DNA of 64,000 nt from an uncultured Carboxylicivirga sp. (GTDB lineage Bacteria; Bacteroidota; Bacteroidia; Bacteroidales; Marinilabiliaceae): NCBI RefSeq assembly GCF_963674565.1, contig NZ_OY771430.1, positions 3,224,001 to 3,288,000 on the forward strand, written 5' to 3'. The notes beneath the pieces were generated by a model that saw only the letters and a list, made by a program, of their open reading frames with translations, did not search any database and had not been told where the DNA came from. Each line of letters opens with the position of its first letter. The first letter of the stretch is position 1. The position numbers and the translations under genes are program-made. This document shows, piece by piece, positions 42,649-50,499 of the stretch.

Positions 42649-43893
42649 TTAATTAAACCGAATCGCTTTAACCGGCAATATACGTGCTACCAGATAAGAT
42701 GGTCCTAAAAGCATGAGTAAGGTTATGATACCAACTCCAACATTCAGCATTACCAGATGACTTGCCTGAAGATAGATAGGAACCGTTTCGAGATAGTAAT
42801 TTGTTGCATCTAATTTTATTAGATGAGTATATTTCTGTAATAAGGCTATACCAACACCAATGAGATTACCCCATATCAGGCCTTTTCCTACAATATAAAT
42901 GGCAAGATAAAGAAAGACTTTACGAAGGCTCCAATTTTCGGCACCCAAAGCTTTAAATATCCCAATCATATTGGTTCGTTCAATTATCAGAATCAGCAAA
43001 CCACTTACCATATTAAAGCCGGCAACCAGTAAGATCAGAACTAATATTACAAGGAGATTCATATCCAGCATATCGAGCCATGTAAAAATTTGTGGCTGAA
43101 CCTGCTTGATTGATTTAGCTCGCAACATGGTTCCATCCTCCTCTATTTTTGAACTGGTTACATAGTATACTTCCTGATGAATTTCATCAATATTATTAAA
43201 ATCATCAATAATGATTTCATAACCCGAAATTTTATTTTCATCCCAATTATTCAACTTCTGAATATGGCGAATATCAACCAGGGCAAAAACCTTATCAAAC
43301 TCAGGAAAATGCGAATTATAAATACCGCATACCGTAAATTTCCTCATTCGAACCTGATCCTGTACAAAATACATTCTCAACGGATCTCCTACTTTTAGTC
43401 GTAACATTTTGGAAATCTCCTCTGAGATATAGATTTCATCAGAACGGATTGAATCTTTAAAATCTGGAATATGCCCCTCCACACAAACTTCTTCCATAAA
43501 GCTCCAGTCAAAATCAGTCCCGACGCCTTTCAATATTATACCTTGAATGGCTTCTTTTGTTTTTATAAGACCCGGCTTTGTAGCAAATACCTGAACCTGG
43601 TTAACACCATCTATTGCATTAAGCTCAGATGCCAGAACACTATCATTGGTGATTGGATTACTTTCATAGGAATTATTGTAATCATAACTTATCACCTGCA
43701 GATGAGAACCGAATCCAATTATTTTCTGACGAACTTCACGTTTAAATCCCAAACCTATCGAAAGGGACAATATCATTACAACCATTCCGAGTATCACTCC
43801 CAAAGTGGCAACCTTAATTACCGGTCCCGAAAGTTTCTTCCCGGTAATTCCTCCTGACTTTATTTTACGTGCTACAAATAATTCGAAATTCAA
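42649..43893 (-). CDS. LolC/LolE-like lipoprotein-releasing ABC permease
   Basis: 414 residues. Four TM helices are in the FtsX/MacB layout: one near 25-50, a large periplasmic domain (about 55-265), then three at about 270-395. The N-terminus (NFELFVARKIK, VATLGVILGMVVMILSLSIGLGFK) matches Bacteroidota LolC/E proteins, which extract lipoproteins from the inner membrane for delivery to the outer membrane. The ATPase partner LolD is not adjacent. The start is TTG at 43893, only about 10 bases after the expected transcription start from the TACCTTTG element at 43910-43917. Confidence 0.9.
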   Translation of the reverse strand: MNFELFVARKIKSGGITGKKLSGPVIKVATLGVILGMVVMILSLSIGLGFKREVRQKIIGFGSHLQVISYDYNNSYESNPITNDSVLASELNAIDGVNQVQVFATKPGLIKTKEAIQGIILKGVGTDFDWSFMEEVCVEGHIPDFKDSIRSDEIYISEEISKMLRLKVGDPLRMYFVQDQVRMRKFTVCGIYNSHFPEFDKVFALVDIRHIQKLNNWDENKISGYEIIIDDFNNIDEIHQEVYYVTSSKIEEDGTMLRAKSIKQVQPQIFTWLDMLDMNLLVILVLILLVAGFNMVSGLLILIIERTNMIGIFKALGAENWSLRKVFLYLAIYIVGKGLIWGNLIGVGIALLQKYTHLIKLDATNYYLETVPIYLQASHLVMLNVGVGIITLLMLLGPSYLVARILPVKAIRFN

Positions 43894-43909
43894 GGTGCAA
43901 GATTTTGAG

Positions 43910-43917
43910 CAAAGGTA
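43910..43917 (-). promoter_or_regulatory. -7 element for LolC/E-like gene
   Basis: Minus-strand TACCTTTG, a perfect TAnnTTTG match, 17 bases before the TTG start codon. No clear TTG partner was found upstream. Confidence 0.5.
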
Positions 43918-44030
43918 GAAAAAGCAACAGAACTACCACATACTAAAACATTTTTCAATCTCCATTAAAGTTGTAGTTCTTGAAATTAAGCAATAAATAA
44001 GTTATATTATTTGTCCAAACCCTCATCGTT

Positions 44031-45305
44031 ATGAATGAAGATTTTCTGCACTTTATCTGGCAAAACAAGCTCTTTCATCCACAAAATATAAAGACAAAAG
44101 ATGGCCAGAAACTGGAAGTAATTCATCCCGGGATCAAAAACACCGATTCCGGGCCCGATTTTTTTAATGCCAAAATAAAACTTGACAACACATTATGGGC
44201 TGGTAATGTCGAAATTCATATTGACGAAACTGATTGGTTCAATCATGGTCACCAAAACGATGATGCTTATAATAATGTTGTATTGCATGTAGTCAACAAG
44301 TTTGGAAAAACGACCTTCACTCAATCAGGCAGAGAAGTTCCTGCATGGGAAATGATACTGTCGGATCAGTTAATGGAAAATTATCAAAAACTCTTCTTTA
44401 ATAGCAGATGGATTGCTTGTGAAGACAATCTTTCATCGCTTGAGCCAACTATTTTATCACAATGGTTAGATCGAATTCTGATTGAACGATTAGAAGAAAA
44501 AAGTGAGTTAATCTTACAACTTTTGTCAACATTTAAAAATGACTGGGACCAGATATTTTTCATTCTGCTTTCGCGAAGTTTTGGGTTTGGGATTAATGGT
44601 CTTCCTTTTGAAATGATGGCAAAACAAACTCCTTTAAAAATTTTACTGAAGCATTCTGATAACATTACACAAATAGAAGCCTTATTATTTGGTCAGGCTG
44701 GTTTTTTATATTTATCTAAATCTGAAGATGACTATACCAAAATACTTAAAAAAGAATATGACTTTCTTTCCAGTAAGTACCAGCTCAAGGCAACTGAACC
44801 TCATATATGGAAATTTGCAAAGTTAAGACCTTCAAATTTTCCGACTGTAAGATTGGCACAGCTTGCCAAGTTAATCTATCAGCTAAAAGGATCGTTTGAA
44901 ACCTTAATTTCTAATGTGGAATCAAAGTCTTTTATAAAACTTCTAAACATACAAGCCTCGGGCTACTGGAACAATCATTATCAACTAGGTAAAACAAGTG
45001 AACAAGAAAAAGTCAAACATCTGGGAAAAACCTCTGCTCAGCGAATCTTATACAATACCATTTACCCCTATTTATTCGTCTATTTTGATAAAAACAATTA
45101 TCAACAGAAAAAAGAAAATTTATTAGAATTACTTTATAAACAAAGACCTGAAAAAAACTCAATTTTATCAAACTGGGAAAAAAGAGGCATAGAAATCGAC
45201 AATGAAGCACAAGCTCAGGCATTGATTTTTCTGAAAAACCACTACTGTAATCATAAAAAGTGCTTAAATTGCCGCATCGGACATAAAGTATTAAGCAAAA
45301 GGTGA
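44031..45305 (+). CDS. DUF2851 family protein
   Basis: 424 residues, cytoplasmic. It begins MNEDFLHFIWQNKLF and contains the family segments SGPDFFNAKIKLDNTLWAGNVEIH, DWFNHGHQNDDAYNNVVLHVV and a C-terminal Cys/His cluster with NHYCNHKKCLNCRIGHKVL that could bind zinc. Asp, Glu and His in the first two segments resemble nuclease-like active sites, but no activity is established. It overlaps the next gene by 4 bases (GTGA), so the two are translationally coupled. Confidence 0.85.
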   Translation: MNEDFLHFIWQNKLFHPQNIKTKDGQKLEVIHPGIKNTDSGPDFFNAKIKLDNTLWAGNVEIHIDETDWFNHGHQNDDAYNNVVLHVVNKFGKTTFTQSGREVPAWEMILSDQLMENYQKLFFNSRWIACEDNLSSLEPTILSQWLDRILIERLEEKSELILQLLSTFKNDWDQIFFILLSRSFGFGINGLPFEMMAKQTPLKILLKHSDNITQIEALLFGQAGFLYLSKSEDDYTKILKKEYDFLSSKYQLKATEPHIWKFAKLRPSNFPTVRLAQLAKLIYQLKGSFETLISNVESKSFIKLLNIQASGYWNNHYQLGKTSEQEKVKHLGKTSAQRILYNTIYPYLFVYFDKNNYQQKKENLLELLYKQRPEKNSILSNWEKRGIEIDNEAQAQALIFLKNHYCNHKKCLNCRIGHKVLSKR

Positions 45306-46369
45306 AAAAACAAACATCCTTATATCACGAAACTATCAGAGCCCTGCTCATATCAGCCGGGCTTCTTGTTTTAACCATTTCGGCAGGTTCTGCCGGTTTT
45401 GCTTTACTCGAAGGATATCGACTATTAGATGCTATCTACATGACAGTCATCACAATGGCCACAGTTGGATTCAGTGAAGTTGTTCCTTTGTCGGATACGG
45501 GTAAGATTTTTACCATTTTTCTTATTATTTTTAGCTTAGGAATTTTCGGTTACGTCATCACCCAAATAACCCGTGTTATTTTCGAAGGCGTTTTACATCA
45601 ATCATATAAAGCGTACCAGTTGAGAAAGAAAATAATAAAATTAGAAGATCATATTATAGTATGCGGATACGGTAGAAATGGATACCAGGCCTGTGTGGAA
45701 CTGGCTGAACATGGGGAGCAATTTGTGATTATCGAGAAACGAGATCATGTGGTAACGCGAATACTGGAAGATCCTGAAAATTTATATGTTCAGGGAGATG
45801 CCAGTTCTGAAGAAGTGCTGGATGCTGCACAAATAAGAAAAGCCAAAGCTTTAATTACAGCATTACCAAACGATGCAGATAACATGTTTGTGGTTCTTAC
45901 AGCCAGTGAAATGAATCCGACATTAAAAATCATCAGCCGTGCAAGTGACTTCAGATCAGACACAAAACTTCGACGTGCCGGTGCTACCAATGTTATTATG
46001 CCCGATCGTATTGGAGGTCAACGCATGGCCAAGCTGGTAACACAACCAGACGTGGTTGAATTTGTGGAATATATTCTTTTACAAAGATCAAAAGATGTTC
46101 AATTGAAAGAAATCAGTTGTTCTAAATTAGCTGTAGCCAATTACAAAAAAACGATAAGGGAATTAAAGTTACGAGAAAAATCAGGAGCTAACTTAGTTGG
46201 TATTAAAACAGGTGAAGGAGCATATATTTTTAATCCCTCACCAGATATTGAAATCACTCCTGCTGATAAACTTTTTGTTTTAGGTACGCCAGGACAATTA
46301 ACCAAGTTTGAGCTATTATTAAATGATACCGAACATATCGAAAGTAGTACAGTTGATAGATTGCTTTAG
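45302..46369 (+). CDS. Two-TM potassium channel with RCK (TrkA-N/TrkA-C) domains
   Basis: 355 residues. TM1 is at about 12-35; the pore helix and filter MATVGFSEV are near 50-60, where TVGYG or TVGFG is usual; TM2 is at about 70-92. Then comes TrkA-N (about 112-235, VCGYGRNG Rossmann motif) and TrkA-C (about 260-345). The layout is MthK-like: a ligand-gated K+ channel in the inner membrane. The start is GTG at 45302, overlapping the DUF2851 stop. The Gly-to-Ser change at the fifth filter position is unusual. Confidence 0.88.
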   Translation: MKKQTSLYHETIRALLISAGLLVLTISAGSAGFALLEGYRLLDAIYMTVITMATVGFSEVVPLSDTGKIFTIFLIIFSLGIFGYVITQITRVIFEGVLHQSYKAYQLRKKIIKLEDHIIVCGYGRNGYQACVELAEHGEQFVIIEKRDHVVTRILEDPENLYVQGDASSEEVLDAAQIRKAKALITALPNDADNMFVVLTASEMNPTLKIISRASDFRSDTKLRRAGATNVIMPDRIGGQRMAKLVTQPDVVEFVEYILLQRSKDVQLKEISCSKLAVANYKKTIRELKLREKSGANLVGIKTGEGAYIFNPSPDIEITPADKLFVLGTPGQLTKFELLLNDTEHIESSTVDRLL

Positions 46370-46529
46370 TATTATTTATGCAATATATTTTAGCCTTTAA
46401 CCAAACCTTTTTACATAGCCTTAGTATAAGCACCTGTGTTGGAAAATCTAAATAACTGTGAATAAATTTTTATTTTTGGTTCGCTTTTTGATAGATGATA
46501 ACCAGTTTTAAAACCCAAATACTTAAAAC

Positions 46530-47117
46530 ATGAATGCAAAAAAACTTTTAGGAATAGGAATCTTCACTCTTGCTTTAGCTGCAAGTATGGTTAGCTGTAA
46601 ATCAAAAGAGAAAGTTAGCACAAACAGTGAAGTTGGAACCATATTGGAAAATATGCCTTGCGAAGATAAAGGTCGTTCAGACAAAAATTATTTCCGCGCA
46701 AGTGCCATGGCAACCAGCTCTGACTTAAGTCTGGCTAAAGAAAAAGCTTTATTAAATGCCAAGCAACGTTTGGTAACCCTTATCAACTCAAACACAAAAT
46801 CGGTTACCGATCGCTATGTAAACGAACGTGAATTTGGTGATGCTTCTGAATTCGAACAAAAATTTGAAAACCTGACTCGTGAGGTTGCAGATGAAACCAT
46901 TTCAAACATTGTTGTAGCTTGTGAAAAAGCCAGTGTTCTTGACAATGGCAAATACCGTGGATTTGTTGCTATTGAAGTTAGCAAAGAAGATATCATGAAT
47001 GGTATCGACAATAAATTATCAAGTAATCAAAAACTTCAGGTTGATTACGACAAAAAGAAATTCGAAGAAATTTTTAACCAGGAAATGCAAAAACTGGCAG
47101 AAGAACAAGGATACTAA
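46530..47117 (+). CDS. LPP20-like lipoprotein
   Basis: 195 residues. The lipobox is MVSC (Cys at about residue 23). The segment AKEKALLNAKQRLV and the following beta/alpha pattern (about 50-150) resemble the LPP20 fold found in outer-membrane lipoproteins. A long charged C-terminal helix ends EMQKLAEEQGY. The function is unknown. A TATTTTTG element is at 46471-46478, about 52 bases before the ATG; a terminator follows at 47139. Confidence 0.8.
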   Translation: MNAKKLLGIGIFTLALAASMVSCKSKEKVSTNSEVGTILENMPCEDKGRSDKNYFRASAMATSSDLSLAKEKALLNAKQRLVTLINSNTKSVTDRYVNEREFGDASEFEQKFENLTREVADETISNIVVACEKASVLDNGKYRGFVAIEVSKEDIMNGIDNKLSSNQKLQVDYDKKKFEEIFNQEMQKLAEEQGY

Positions 47118-47138
47118 TCCGACAAAAAGATTAAGAGA

Positions 47139-47175
47139 AGTCCCGATACTTGATGAAAGTTCGGGACTTTTTTTA
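47139..47175 (+). terminator. Intrinsic terminator after LPP20-like gene
   Basis: AAGTCCCGA/TCGGGACTT stem with a 14-base loop and seven Ts. Confidence 0.85.
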
Positions 47176-47226
47176 TCCTTTTTCATTACTTTTGAACTGA
47201 ACGATAAAATTTTAGATACAAACAAC

Positions 47227-47256
47227 TTGTCTTCTTGATTTTATTATCTATCTTTG
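47227..47256 (+). promoter_or_regulatory. Promoter for rpsO
   Basis: TTG at 47227-47229, 19-base spacer, TATCTTTG at 47249-47256, 34 bases before the ATG. A consensus-quality promoter, as expected for a ribosomal protein gene. Confidence 0.75.
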
Positions 47257-47290
47257 CACCCTCAAATAATATATTTAAACATATTCTATT

Positions 47291-47560
47291 ATGTACTTGA
47301 CAGCAGAAAAGAAGCAAGAGATCTTCGAGAAGTACGGAAAATCGAATACTGACACTGGTTCTCCAGAAAGCCAGATAGCATTATTTTCTTTCCGTATCTC
47401 GCATTTGACTGAGCACTTAAAGTCAAATCGTAAAGATTATAGCACAGAGCATGCTTTGAAAAAATTAGTAGGTAAGCGTCGTAGCTTATTAGACTACTTA
47501 AAGAAAAATGATATCGAAAGATATCGTGCCATCATTGCAGAACTTGGAATTCGTAAGTAA
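47291..47560 (+). CDS. rpsO: 30S ribosomal protein S15
   Basis: 89 residues, the normal length. Conserved segments are TGSPESQIALFSFRISHLTEHLKSN and KLVGKRRSLLDYLKKND. It binds 16S rRNA in the central domain. It is followed by its own terminator and then pnp, the classic rpsO-pnp order. Confidence 0.98.
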   Translation: MYLTAEKKQEIFEKYGKSNTDTGSPESQIALFSFRISHLTEHLKSNRKDYSTEHALKKLVGKRRSLLDYLKKNDIERYRAIIAELGIRK

Positions 47561-47580
47561 GCAAACGGCAAAGCGAACAG

Positions 47581-47612
47581 AAAGCAGTTTTCGAAAGAAA
47601 GCTGCTTTTTTT
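47581..47612 (+). terminator. Intrinsic terminator between rpsO and pnp
   Basis: AAAGCAG.../...CTGCTTT hairpin with seven Ts. pnp has its own TATCTTTG element downstream at 47718-47725. Confidence 0.8.
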
Positions 47613-47717
47613 ATGCTCTTATTTCTTGATTATTTGTTTTTAACCAGGAAATTATTGTCACAATTAACCATAAGTTAAAAAATAAACAGTTTTTACACAT
47701 TATCTTAGGATATTGCA

Positions 47718-47725
47718 TATCTTTG
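47718..47725 (+). promoter_or_regulatory. -7 element for pnp
   Basis: TATCTTTG, perfect match; the upstream TTG is weak (TTTTAC near 47691). The expected leader is about 35 bases. Confidence 0.5.
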
Positions 47726-47766
47726 GCAGTAATATAGAAGGATAAAAAAAGAATAAGAAAATTGTC

Positions 47767-49902
47767 ATGATTAAACCATTTGAAAAAGTTATTGAACTAG
47801 GTGATGGCAGAACAATTACCATTGAAACTGGTAAATTAGCTAAACAAGCAGACGGCTCGGTAGTCGTTAAAATGGGAAATACCTATTTATTGGCGGCAGT
47901 TACTTCTGCTAAAGATGCAAAACCCGATGTGGATTTTATGCCGCTAACAGTTGAATACAAAGAAAAATACGCTGCTGTTGGACGTTTCCCTGGAGGTTTC
48001 CAGAAAAGAGAAGCTCGTCCGTCAGATTATGAAATATTAGTATCTCGTTTGATCGACCGTGCATTACGTCCTCTTTTCCCTGAGGATTATCATGCTGATA
48101 CTTTTGTTACCGTTAATTTAATTTCGGGTGATGCAGAAGTGGCTCCAGATGCATTGGCAGGTTTGGCTGCTTCAGCGGCATTAGCTGTTTCTGATATTCC
48201 GTTCCACGGACCAATCTCTGAAGTACGCGTTGGCCGTATTAACGGTGAAATGAAAATCAATCCAACTGTATCTGAAATGAAAAATTCAGATATGGACATC
48301 ATCGTTGCAGCTACCATGGATAACATCATGATGGTAGAAGGTGAGATGGATGAAATCTCTGAAGCTGAATTGTTGGAAGGCATGAAAGTGGCTCACGACG
48401 CTATCCGAGTACAATGCCAGGCTCAGATCGAAATGATGGAAGCTTTAGGCAAAACCGTTAAGCGTGAATACTGTCACGAAGAAAATGACGAAGAGTTACG
48501 CGAAAAAGTTTGGAAAGCAACTTATGATAAAGCTTACGCTGTAGCCAAATCAGCTAATCCAAATAAACACGAGCGTATTGAAGCTTTCGAAGCTATCTGT
48601 GATGAATTTATTGCAGAGAACTATACCGAAGAAGATGAAATCCCAACAGGATTAATCAAAAAATACTATCACGACGTTGAAAAAGAAGCTGTTCGTAAGG
48701 TAGTACTTGATGAGAAAGTTCGTTTGGACGGACGTAAAACAGACGAAATCAGACATATATGGAGTGAAATCGACTATTTACCAGGTCCTCATGGATCAGC
48801 TATTTTCACACGCGGAGAAACTCAATCGTTAACTACCGTTACGTTGGGTACTAAAATGGATGAGAAATTGATTGATGATGTAATGACACAGGGCTATGAT
48901 CGCTTCTTGTTACATTACAACTTCCCTCCTTTCTCAACCGGAGATGCTCGTCCTGCTCGTGGCATCAGCCGTCGCGAAATCGGTCATGGTAACCTTGCAT
49001 TCCGTGCATTAAAAGGAATGATTCCAACCGACTATGCATACACTGTACGTATTGTTTCTGATATTCTTGAGTCAAACGGTTCATCTTCAATGGCAACTGT
49101 TTGTGCCGGAACATTGGCATTAATGGATGCAGGTATTCCTATTAAAAAACCGGTTTCGGGTATTGCAATGGGATTGATTACAGATACCAAATCAGGTAAG
49201 TTTGCTGTTTTATCTGATATCTTAGGCGACGAAGATCACTTAGGAGATATGGACTTCAAAGTAACCGGAACAAGAGACGGTATCACAGCCACTCAGATGG
49301 ATATTAAAGTTGATGGTCTTTCATACGAAATTCTTGAACAAGCATTAAACCAGGCAAAAGCTGGTCGTATGCACATTCTGGATAAAATTGCTGAAACCAT
49401 CACTGAACCACGTGAAGATTACAAACCACATGCTCCTAGAATCGTTGCTTTCAATATTCCTAAGGATATGATTGGTTCAGTTATCGGACCTGGTGGTAAG
49501 ATTATTCAGGAGATTCAGGCTACAACTGAAACTGTAATTACCATTGAAGAGATTGGTAATCTTGGTAAGGTTGCTATTTCTGCAAGCAACAAAGATTCTA
49601 TCGATGCTGCTGTTGCCCGAGTGAAAGCTATCGTAGCTGTACCTGAAGTTGGAGAAGTTTACAAAGGAAAAGTAAAATCAATTGTTCCTTTCGGAGCTTT
49701 TGTTGAAATTCTTCCTGGAAAAGATGGTTTACTTCACATTTCTGAAATTGAATGGAAGCGTCTTGAAAAAGTAGAAGATGCTTTGAAAGAAGGTCAGGAA
49801 GTTGAAGTTAAACTAATCGAAATTGATCAACGTTCAGGTAAACTAAAGCTATCAAGAAAAGCTCTTTTACCACGCCCAGAGCGTAAACCAAAAGCTGAAT
49901 AA
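47767..49902 (+). CDS. pnp: Polyribonucleotide nucleotidyltransferase (PNPase)
   Basis: 711 residues: two RNase PH-like domains (about 1-225 and 310-545) with GRFPGGFQKREARPSD and FSTGDARPARGISRREIGHG, an all-alpha linker, a KH domain (MIGSVIGPGGKIIQEIQ, near 555-615) and an S1 domain (VYKGKVKSIVPFGAFVEI, about 625-695). A 3'-5' phosphorolytic exoribonuclease of mRNA decay. Downstream of rpsO, terminator at 49924. Confidence 0.98.
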   Translation: MIKPFEKVIELGDGRTITIETGKLAKQADGSVVVKMGNTYLLAAVTSAKDAKPDVDFMPLTVEYKEKYAAVGRFPGGFQKREARPSDYEILVSRLIDRALRPLFPEDYHADTFVTVNLISGDAEVAPDALAGLAASAALAVSDIPFHGPISEVRVGRINGEMKINPTVSEMKNSDMDIIVAATMDNIMMVEGEMDEISEAELLEGMKVAHDAIRVQCQAQIEMMEALGKTVKREYCHEENDEELREKVWKATYDKAYAVAKSANPNKHERIEAFEAICDEFIAENYTEEDEIPTGLIKKYYHDVEKEAVRKVVLDEKVRLDGRKTDEIRHIWSEIDYLPGPHGSAIFTRGETQSLTTVTLGTKMDEKLIDDVMTQGYDRFLLHYNFPPFSTGDARPARGISRREIGHGNLAFRALKGMIPTDYAYTVRIVSDILESNGSSSMATVCAGTLALMDAGIPIKKPVSGIAMGLITDTKSGKFAVLSDILGDEDHLGDMDFKVTGTRDGITATQMDIKVDGLSYEILEQALNQAKAGRMHILDKIAETITEPREDYKPHAPRIVAFNIPKDMIGSVIGPGGKIIQEIQATTETVITIEEIGNLGKVAISASNKDSIDAAVARVKAIVAVPEVGEVYKGKVKSIVPFGAFVEILPGKDGLLHISEIEWKRLEKVEDALKEGQEVEVKLIEIDQRSGKLKLSRKALLPRPERKPKAE

Positions 49903-49923
49903 ATAAATTCACCTTATTATATT

Positions 49924-49952
49924 AAGGCCGACTCAATGAGTTGGCCTTTTTT
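49924..49952 (+). terminator. Intrinsic terminator after pnp
   Basis: AAGGCCGACTC-AAT-GAGTTGGCCTT stem-loop and T run. A close relative of the hairpin at 23642-23668. Confidence 0.88.
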
Positions 49953-50011
49953 GATGCCAGTAAAACTTTTGCTAATTTCAAAGTTTATACACCCTTCGAA
50001 ATAAAACCAAT

Positions 50012-50488
50012 ATGGACAGGAAAACAACATTTGAAACGCTGAATGAACAACTTGAGAAAATTCCTAAAGCCCAAATACGATCATTAAGTCTTGCTGTACT
50101 TCCCCGATTAATGGGTGCCATTCATAATCAAATTGATACCTGTCATCACTGTAAAAAATACAATGATGAAGGAGAAGTATTTGTTCATAATATTCAACAG
50201 CTATTCAACGATCCCAAAGCTCTTGGTCCGTTTGAGGATTGGGTGGAGCAATCACAGAAACATCTGAAATCAGAGCATCGATTACATGTTAGAGGACGCA
50301 TATCAGCAACCTACGCTACAATAGGTATGTTGGCAGGAATAATCATAGGCGCTTCTTATGCTTGGTTAAGTATTGAATCCAATTACCTTGCTTTTATTAG
50401 TCTTGGTTGGCTGCTTGGCATGTTAGGAGGATATATTGCCGGAAAAATTGTTGAAAACCGCTTAAACAAAAACAATAAACTTTATTAA
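50012..50488 (+). CDS. Small two-TM membrane protein with CHHC cluster, unknown
   Basis: 158 residues. A cytoplasmic helical part (about 1-95) contains DTCHHCKKY near 48-53, with further His residues at about 62, 91 and 96-98, possible zinc ligands; two TM helices follow (about 107-126 and 129-149, Gly-rich). I do not recognise a named family. It is 11 bp upstream of the prolyl oligopeptidase gene, so it is probably co-transcribed with it. Confidence 0.75.
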   Translation: MDRKTTFETLNEQLEKIPKAQIRSLSLAVLPRLMGAIHNQIDTCHHCKKYNDEGEVFVHNIQQLFNDPKALGPFEDWVEQSQKHLKSEHRLHVRGRISATYATIGMLAGIIIGASYAWLSIESNYLAFISLGWLLGMLGGYIAGKIVENRLNKNNKLY

Positions 50489-50499
50489 CACCCACAACT

